Assembly (NCBI GenBank): GCA_026645575.1
Contig: JAPKMW010000151.1
Coordinates: forward strand, 1 to 18,486
Source: Caldilineaceae bacterium
Lineage (GTDB): Bacteria; Chloroflexota; Anaerolineae; Caldilineales; Caldilineaceae
Direction of reading: 5' to 3'
DNA: 18,486 bases
Shown here: one piece after another, positions 14,249 to 18,486 of the stretch
Layout of the letters: every line of letters begins with the position of its first letter
Position numbering within the stretch: the first letter of the stretch is position 1
Notes under the pieces: generated by a model
The model's input: the letters and a program-made list of their open reading frames with translations, nothing else
The model's database searches: none
What the model was told of the DNA's origin: nothing
Program-made: the position numbers and the translations under genes

Positions 14249-15244
14249 ATGAACAAGTCATGGTCGGTGGAACTGTTTGATGAGGCAACCAAAACTTTTT
14301 ACCAACAGCTTTTCACCCAGTGGGGACTGCGGGTGGAAAGTCAACTGGCGATCTTTTTCCGTAGCCGCACCATTGATCTGGTGGTGCATTGCGCCGAAAC
14401 AGAGCGTCAACGCTTGGCCGGCACGGTTTTTAGCCACTTTCGCCTGCTCAATGCGCTGGAATTCAAAGGCGTCCATGACCCGCTGACACTGACCGACTAT
14501 AACCGCATCCTGCTACGCGCCTGGGGGTTGGGGGCGCTTAGCGGGCGGAGTAAGCAGCGCCAGTCGGCCTTTTTACAGCAGATTCTGCAAGACGAACGCT
14601 ATCAACTGCCCAGCCAACGCACCGTGACCATTGTTTGCGTTACGCGTCCCGATCGGATTCTGGATGAACTGCACAGTGAGTTGCGTTTTTCACCAACGGA
14701 GGAGCCAGGCATCTATTACAGCGACCAGAGCCTGGGGCAGTGGATTATCCATCCGAGTGAACTGGCCCTGGTACCCAAGAATTACCCATTGCTGCCCCTG
14801 GCCCGTGGTGAAAAACTGGCTCGCTTTACTGAGTTGTGTTTGCAAGCCAGCCTGACCGATTACCTCCAGTTAATTATAGACGTTGGCCTGATGACCGATC
14901 CCGATGTCATCTGGCGGAAGCTGATGGAGATGAACGATATGAAAACCATGATTCGTGAAGATACCTGGCCTTATATTGAAGAGTATCTCCGTACTGTACC
15001 GGAAGTGCTGGAAAAAATTCCTACCTTCCAGGAAGCCTTAGCTGAACGTGAACAGCGTGGCGAACAACGTGGTGAAGTATCAGCACAACAGCAAATGTTG
15101 CTACATGTGCTTCGCCACAAATTTGGCGATATCCCCGCTACCCTGATCAACCGGATCAAAGCGACCACTGACGCCACGCAACTCACCCAATGGCTAGACC
15201 AGACGTTAGATGCAACCACAATGGCTGAACTGGACTTGACCTGA
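14249..15244 (+). CDS. PD-(D/E)XK nuclease-like protein (Rpn/DUF4351-type)
   Basis: This 331-residue protein resembles the Rpn/DUF4351 group of putative PD-(D/E)XK nucleases that are scattered in many copies in cyanobacteria and Chloroflexota. The putative catalytic pattern is Glu30 or nearby, then Asp43 in RTIDLVV, then E71-F72-K73 in NALEFKG, matching the D...ExK spacing of the fold. After a middle region (about 100-240) there is a charged linker with the repeated RGE of EQRGEQRGE, and a C-terminal helical domain (about 280-328) like that of DUF4351 proteins. The start is placed at ATG 14249 because a near-consensus promoter ends 7 bases before it; ATG 14168 would lie upstream of that promoter. 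It is the only + strand gene inside the glycan locus and converges on the membrane-protein gene. It is likely an insertion unrelated to glycan synthesis. Nuclease activity is inferred, not shown. Confidence 0.75.
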   Translation: MNKSWSVELFDEATKTFYQQLFTQWGLRVESQLAIFFRSRTIDLVVHCAETERQRLAGTVFSHFRLLNALEFKGVHDPLTLTDYNRILLRAWGLGALSGRSKQRQSAFLQQILQDERYQLPSQRTVTIVCVTRPDRILDELHSELRFSPTEEPGIYYSDQSLGQWIIHPSELALVPKNYPLLPLARGEKLARFTELCLQASLTDYLQLIIDVGLMTDPDVIWRKLMEMNDMKTMIREDTWPYIEEYLRTVPEVLEKIPTFQEALAEREQRGEQRGEVSAQQQMLLHVLRHKFGDIPATLINRIKATTDATQLTQWLDQTLDATTMAELDLT

Positions 15245-15249
15245 AACCA

Positions 15250-15327
15250 ACACAACAACGGATTTGGGCAGTAACAGATTTACCCGTGCTACAATCAACC
15301 TGTTACTTCCCAAATTCGTTGTTGTGT
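15250..15327. repeat. 28-bp inverted repeat across convergent gene ends
   Basis: The arm at 15250-15277 matches the reverse complement of 15300-15327 at 26 of 28 positions, with mismatches at 15261 and 15269, around a 22-base loop. The right arm contains the last seven codons and stop of the membrane-protein gene (stop at 15303-15305). There is no T-run beside either arm, but a hairpin this long between convergent genes could end or protect both transcripts. Confidence 0.85.
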
Positions 15328-16643
15328 ACCCCGCTCCCCCCTCCAATAAACAACATCCACAAAAAAGGCAGCGCCATCACCCGTTGACGGGCAACGATGC
15401 CAAAATTCCCCATGGACGTAAGCGCAAGCAACATGGTACAGGCATAAAAGAAAGCAAAGCTGCGCACCGGATCACCACGCAGCGTGCGTAGGTTGTGGAG
15501 AAAGGCGCGCCGTTGCACCCAACAAAAGAGCAACCATCCCATGGTTTCCAGCGAAGTTAGTAACATGGGTAGACTGTTGGCTTCCCACGGAAAGGGGCGC
15601 ACCGCGGCCGTCAACAAACCTATGACCAAACCGGTGGGCGTAAAGATCGAAATGGCTTCATAGCGTGACCCGCCTTGGGTGGTGCGTCGTTGCTGTTCTT
15701 CAATGCGCGCCTGCAGGGCATCCGCGGAAAGCTCCTCTAATTGTAAAAAATCGGCGCCGGACTGCACCATGTAAATGCCCAGCCCAACGACAACAATGCC
15801 GCCCACCAGCCAGGCCAGAAAGGAGCGCTGCCCGCGTGTGCTATAGAGTAGATAGGCGGCGCCCATGCCTATTGCCAGAAAGGCAGCAATATGGGGGCGC
15901 ACCAGTTGCAACAGCAGCAGCGCCACGCCAATCCAGAGCAAGCCCAGCAGGTTATTGCGCCGCGTAAAGCTGGCCCAGCCCCACACCGCCACCCCGGACC
16001 AGCAGAGAATCCAGGCATCCTTGCCTAGGGCCGCCGGCCAGAAGAGGATCGACGGCAGGAAAAAGACACAGAGGATATAGTAGCCCAGCTTCGCTTCCGG
16101 CCAGGCAATGCGGGCAGCGCGATAACAAAAGACGACGCCGGTGAAGGCCAGACCAGCAAAAAAGAGAAAGGCGCCGGCCATGCTGACGGGCATGACGGTA
16201 TAGAGCAGACCGGTGATGTGCGCCAACATGGTCGTGCCTTCGCCCCGCACGGTATAGGTTTCGATAATGGAAAAGTCAAAGACTTTGAAATACTGGGCGA
16301 GAATCTGCCCATGTTCGTGATAGAGCGGCGCGTCGGCGGCGCCATCATAGAGATCAAAGACCATCCAGTAACGAGCGATACTCGACAGGATCTTGATGAT
16401 GAACGCCAGCACAAAAAGCGTGGCGGGAAAGGCCGGGTCAACGCGTTTGATGCCCAAGTGATAGAGGATGAGGCCACCAATGGCCAGGACAAATAAGTAG
16501 AGGCTGGCAGCGCTCCATTCGCTAGCCGGAATGACGGCAAAGAAAGCCGGCACGGTGATCAAGGTCGCCAGCAACACCAGCGGGGTATAGTTACGCTGAT
16601 CGGTGATGGTTGGGCGTGGTGCCGCTAGTGATGGTGCAAGCAT
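15303..16643 (-). CDS. Polytopic membrane protein, possible glycan polymerase (Wzy/EpsG-like)
   Basis: This is a very hydrophobic 446-residue protein with around ten membrane helices; examples are near residues 20-38, 45-63, 75-90, 150-172 and 190-205. There is a large polar loop around 85-145 containing DLYDGAADAPLYHEHG and a second one around 295-325. FLPSILFWPAALGKDAW (near 194-210) resembles a segment of EpsG-like and other repeat-unit polymerases, as does the Arg-rich GIVARQRVMALPFLWML near the C-terminus. With its position among glycosyltransferases this suggests joining of repeat units on the outer face of the membrane. A GT-C-type glycosyltransferase is the main alternative. The ATG at 16643 has AAGGA seven bases upstream. 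The last codons lie inside a 28-bp inverted repeat shared with the convergent gene's 3' flank. Membrane nature is certain, the function moderately so. Confidence 0.75.
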   Translation of the reverse strand: MLAPSLAAPRPTITDQRNYTPLVLLATLITVPAFFAVIPASEWSAASLYLFVLAIGGLILYHLGIKRVDPAFPATLFVLAFIIKILSSIARYWMVFDLYDGAADAPLYHEHGQILAQYFKVFDFSIIETYTVRGEGTTMLAHITGLLYTVMPVSMAGAFLFFAGLAFTGVVFCYRAARIAWPEAKLGYYILCVFFLPSILFWPAALGKDAWILCWSGVAVWGWASFTRRNNLLGLLWIGVALLLLQLVRPHIAAFLAIGMGAAYLLYSTRGQRSFLAWLVGGIVVVGLGIYMVQSGADFLQLEELSADALQARIEEQQRRTTQGGSRYEAISIFTPTGLVIGLLTAAVRPFPWEANSLPMLLTSLETMGWLLFCWVQRRAFLHNLRTLRGDPVRSFAFFYACTMLLALTSMGNFGIVARQRVMALPFLWMLFIGGGSGVHNNEFGK

Positions 16644-16668
16644 AAACGGTCCTTGTTTGTAACTGCTA

Positions 16669-16737
16669 ACCCCTCCCTAACCCTCCCCAGTCTGGGGAGG
16701 GAACCTTTGCTCCTCCCCCAAACTGGGGGACGGGAGC
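16669..16737. repeat. C-rich tract with two hairpins
   Basis: CCCTCCCC (16681-16688) pairs with GGGGAGGG (16694-16701) around AGTCT. CCCCCA (16715-16720) pairs with TGGGGG (16724-16729) around AAC, extended by GCTCC/GGAGC (16709-16713 with 16733-16737). Both lie in the gap between the GNAT and membrane-protein genes, after a run of CCCTCCC-type repeats. Their look is that of a dispersed intergenic repeat. Confidence 0.65.
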
Positions 16738-16776
16738 CCATTGGGCGCGGAGGGGGTGGCTTCGTCGTTACCCTTG

Positions 16777-17859
16777 TTAAAAAATTTCAAGATCACCCAA
16801 CGTTAAATCCCACTGCGCCGGCTGGCTCAACCAGTCCAGCCCTGGCTGTAATGGCCGCACGGTAAAGGTTATTTGCTGGCGTGGCAAGCGCAGGAAGCCG
16901 CTTTGGCGTAGTAACTGTCGCTCCATGGTTGCCTCGGCAAAGTGGGCGATCACATAGTCGCCACGGAGTTGACGGGTTAGGTTGCGTAACAGCCACCGTC
17001 CAGTCGCGCCATCCGGCTCTGCCAAACTGAGTTCGGTCAGCACGATTTCCTGCCAACTGTAACGCACATTGGGGCGTAAGATGGCAAAGCCAATCAGTTG
17101 GTTATCGGTTGTCGTCTCCGCATAGACGCCATATTGCACCGTCGGGTGCTGGCCGTAACGCCAATCCAGGTAGGCCAGGGTGCGCGGCGTGCGTAGCCCA
17201 ACCTGCCTGCGCACGGCTTCGCTGGTTGCCAAGAATGGGGGCAACTGGTCGCCGTAGGCCGCCACAAAGGCCGGCCAGGTCAAAATTTTCGCCCCAAAGT
17301 AAGCGGTAAAGGGCCAAGTGCGTGCGGCAGACTGTGGTTGCACGCGGCGCCACGCCATGCGCAGCGGCCGCAGTGGCTTGATGTACAGCGGCCACTGCGC
17401 CGCCACCTGCCACCCCATCTTCAAATAGCCAGGCAGGCTTTTCTGATTAGGCGTGTTGAAGATACAATCAGTGCCCGCCGCGCTTAGTTCGTCAATTGCC
17501 TGACGGGTTAAGCTCGAAAAGATGCCGCGCCGTTGGTAGGCGGGGTGGGTGGCCGTATCGACGGCGCGCACGCCCTGCACAAGATTGCCCTCCTTGTCCC
17601 GAAAGATCCAGCGCATCAAGACGCGCAGCCCGGCGGCGCGCTGCGCTGCTTCATCCCAGGCATAGAGGCCATAGGAGGCGCCAAAGGGGTTGGCATGATG
17701 CTTCCACTGCCAGAAGGCTTCTGTTTTGCGTACCGCGCCACTGTTACCTAGGGTGACCTGCAGCAGATCAAGAAGGTGGGGTAGCGTACCTTCTGCATAG
17801 GGGTACACTGCTAATGCAGTCGCACCACTTTTATCATTGATTCCAGTAGTCATGGTCAT
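16777..17859 (-). CDS. GNAT-family acetyltransferase
   Basis: This is a two-part protein of about 360 residues. The N-terminal half is a GNAT acyl-CoA-binding fold. It has GVRAVDTATHPAYQRRGIFSSLTRQA, around residues 95-120, in which YQRRGIFSSL is the Q/R-x-x-G-x-G/A-type pyrophosphate loop of acetyl-CoA binding. A following CIFNTPNQKSLPGYLKMGW (roughly 135-153) is also typical. The C-terminal half may be a second, degenerate GNAT-like domain, as the family is often double. By context it may acetylate an amino sugar or an intermediate of the glycan, but the substrate cannot be told from sequence. No ribosome binding site is clear: ATG at 17859, ATG at 17853 and GTG at 17871 are all possible. 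It is upstream of the membrane-protein gene in transcription, with a repeat-filled gap of 133 bases. GC content is normal for the window, unlike the next gene. Confidence 0.8.
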   Translation of the reverse strand: MTMTTGINDKSGATALAVYPYAEGTLPHLLDLLQVTLGNSGAVRKTEAFWQWKHHANPFGASYGLYAWDEAAQRAAGLRVLMRWIFRDKEGNLVQGVRAVDTATHPAYQRRGIFSSLTRQAIDELSAAGTDCIFNTPNQKSLPGYLKMGWQVAAQWPLYIKPLRPLRMAWRRVQPQSAARTWPFTAYFGAKILTWPAFVAAYGDQLPPFLATSEAVRRQVGLRTPRTLAYLDWRYGQHPTVQYGVYAETTTDNQLIGFAILRPNVRYSWQEIVLTELSLAEPDGATGRWLLRNLTRQLRGDYVIAHFAEATMERQLLRQSGFLRLPRQQITFTVRPLQPGLDWLSQPAQWDLTLGDLEIF

Positions 17860-17953
17860 AGACGGTTGCACTTACACAAACAACATCAACATTAGGATCG
17901 ATATACTCGATTCGAATAGAAAGCTGTTTTACGCAAAAGGTTACAGCCTCTTT

Positions 17954-18486
17954 TTACGATGACCGGTTATACACATATGTTTTCAATGCTGTCACGATTC
18001 TCTCTGCCGTGCGCCCATCCCACAATGCTGGTCGTCTTGTAGGACGTTCTGGTAAACTTAGTACTGTACGAATATTTGATATAATGTTACAAGGATCTGC
18101 GCCAATGACACGATTAGTACCATGAGTGACTGTAATGGGCCGCTCAGTGTTGTCTCGTAAGGTAAGGCAAGGTATACCAAGAGCGGTTGTCTCCTCTTGG
18201 ATTCCACCTGAATCTGTTAGGACTACCGCTGCTTGATCCATAACAGAAAGAAATTCGAGATAGCCAAACGGTTCAGTTACTTTCAAACCTGAAGTGTTGA
18301 CAATCTGATTCTCTAAATTAAATTCTTGAATACGCTTTAATGTACGTGGATGCATCGGAAAAAGAACTGGAATTTCTCGTTGTAACTCTGATAATGCGGT
18401 AAGAATCTGTTGGGTGTGATTCAAATGAGTTGAAAGAAAAGGGCTGTCTCTGGTAAAGTGAGAGTGCGAACAAACACTTGAAGCAG
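17954..18486 (-). CDS. wecB: UDP-GlcNAc 2-epimerase, C-terminal part (window edge)
   Basis: The C-terminal half of a non-hydrolysing UDP-GlcNAc 2-epimerase, which makes UDP-ManNAc for surface glycans, is clear. Diagnostic motifs are LFPMHPRT, VLTDSGGIQEE, and TLRDNTERPITVTHGTNRVIG, which together form the UDP-binding face of the second Rossmann domain. The gene runs off the window at 18486; the frame is open to the edge, so no start is assigned. The roughly 20 codons nearest the edge do not resemble the family, and the expected TLHRxEN-type motif is not in this frame; a different frame there reads TLTLPET. Either the N-terminal side is divergent or a frameshift lies near 18430-18450. The gene is markedly AT-rich: hand counts of two 60-base lines gave 33% and 37% GC, against 58% for one line in the GNAT gene. 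That suggests different ancestry. Confidence 0.85.
   Translation of the reverse strand, partial: ASSVCSHSHFTRDSPFLSTHLNHTQQILTALSELQREIPVLFPMHPRTLKRIQEFNLENQIVNTSGLKVTEPFGYLEFLSVMDQAAVVLTDSGGIQEETTALGIPCLTLRDNTERPITVTHGTNRVIGADPCNIISNIRTVLSLPERPTRRPALWDGRTAERIVTALKTYVYNRSS

Noticed and set aside
15250..15327. Terminal inverted repeats of a transposon
   Set aside because: Only 22 bases separate the arms, there is no transposase, and I found no matching arm on the far side of the nuclease-like gene.

Overview
The window looks like a chromosomal segment of a Chloroflexota bacterium, probably a filamentous Anaerolineae/Caldilineae/Ardenticatenia-type lineage. This is an inference from style: two surface proteins with long Pro/Thr linkers of the kind common in that phylum, a BNR/sortilin-like giant, an Rpn/DUF4351-like nuclease gene, GC-rich coding sequence, and gaps packed with palindromic repeats. 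No rRNA, tRNA or recognisable transposase was seen.

Layout. Positions 1-680 hold a small unrecognised gene (47-310) followed by a structured non-coding stretch: four tandem 30-bp units that each carry a hairpin, a larger hairpin, and a strong intrinsic terminator. Positions 746-6991 hold an SH3b-domain envelope protein (+), a 1055-residue BNR/Asp-box propeller protein (+) with a clear promoter, and a convergent four-helix membrane protein with a Thr/Pro linker (-). Positions 7025-18486 are a surface-glycan (exopolysaccharide or O-antigen-like) locus read almost wholly on the minus strand. In transcription order it has UDP-GlcNAc 2-epimerase (cut by the window edge), a GNAT protein, a polytopic membrane protein resembling a repeat-unit polymerase, a GT4 glycosyltransferase, a NodB-type deacetylase, a second GT4, then phosphoglycosyl transferase, PglD-type N-acetyltransferase and PglE-type aminotransferase. 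The last three have the same order and roles as Bacillus epsL-epsM-epsN and the Campylobacter pglCDE enzymes.

How the genes work together (inference from families): the aminotransferase and acetyltransferase would build a UDP-di-N-acetyl-bacillosamine-like sugar and the phosphoglycosyl transferase would load it onto undecaprenyl phosphate. The two GT4 enzymes would extend the chain, the membrane protein could polymerise it, and the NodB enzyme and GNAT protein could modify it. The epimerase would supply UDP-ManNAc. A 4,6-dehydratase (PglF/EpsC) and a flippase would be needed and are not in this window.

One + strand gene (14249-15244) interrupts the glycan locus. It encodes a PD-(D/E)XK-like protein, and its near-consensus promoter sits so close to the ATG that the mRNA should be leaderless. 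The most striking non-coding structure is at 12433-12624: four related repeat arms that can fold into a four-way junction with no unpaired base at the junction, with paired changes preserving the stems. Others are a family of hairpins sharing a GTC-ACG-GAC core around the deacetylase gene, and a 28-bp inverted repeat that takes in the last codons of the membrane-protein gene. The epimerase end of the window is much more AT-rich than the rest and may be of separate origin.
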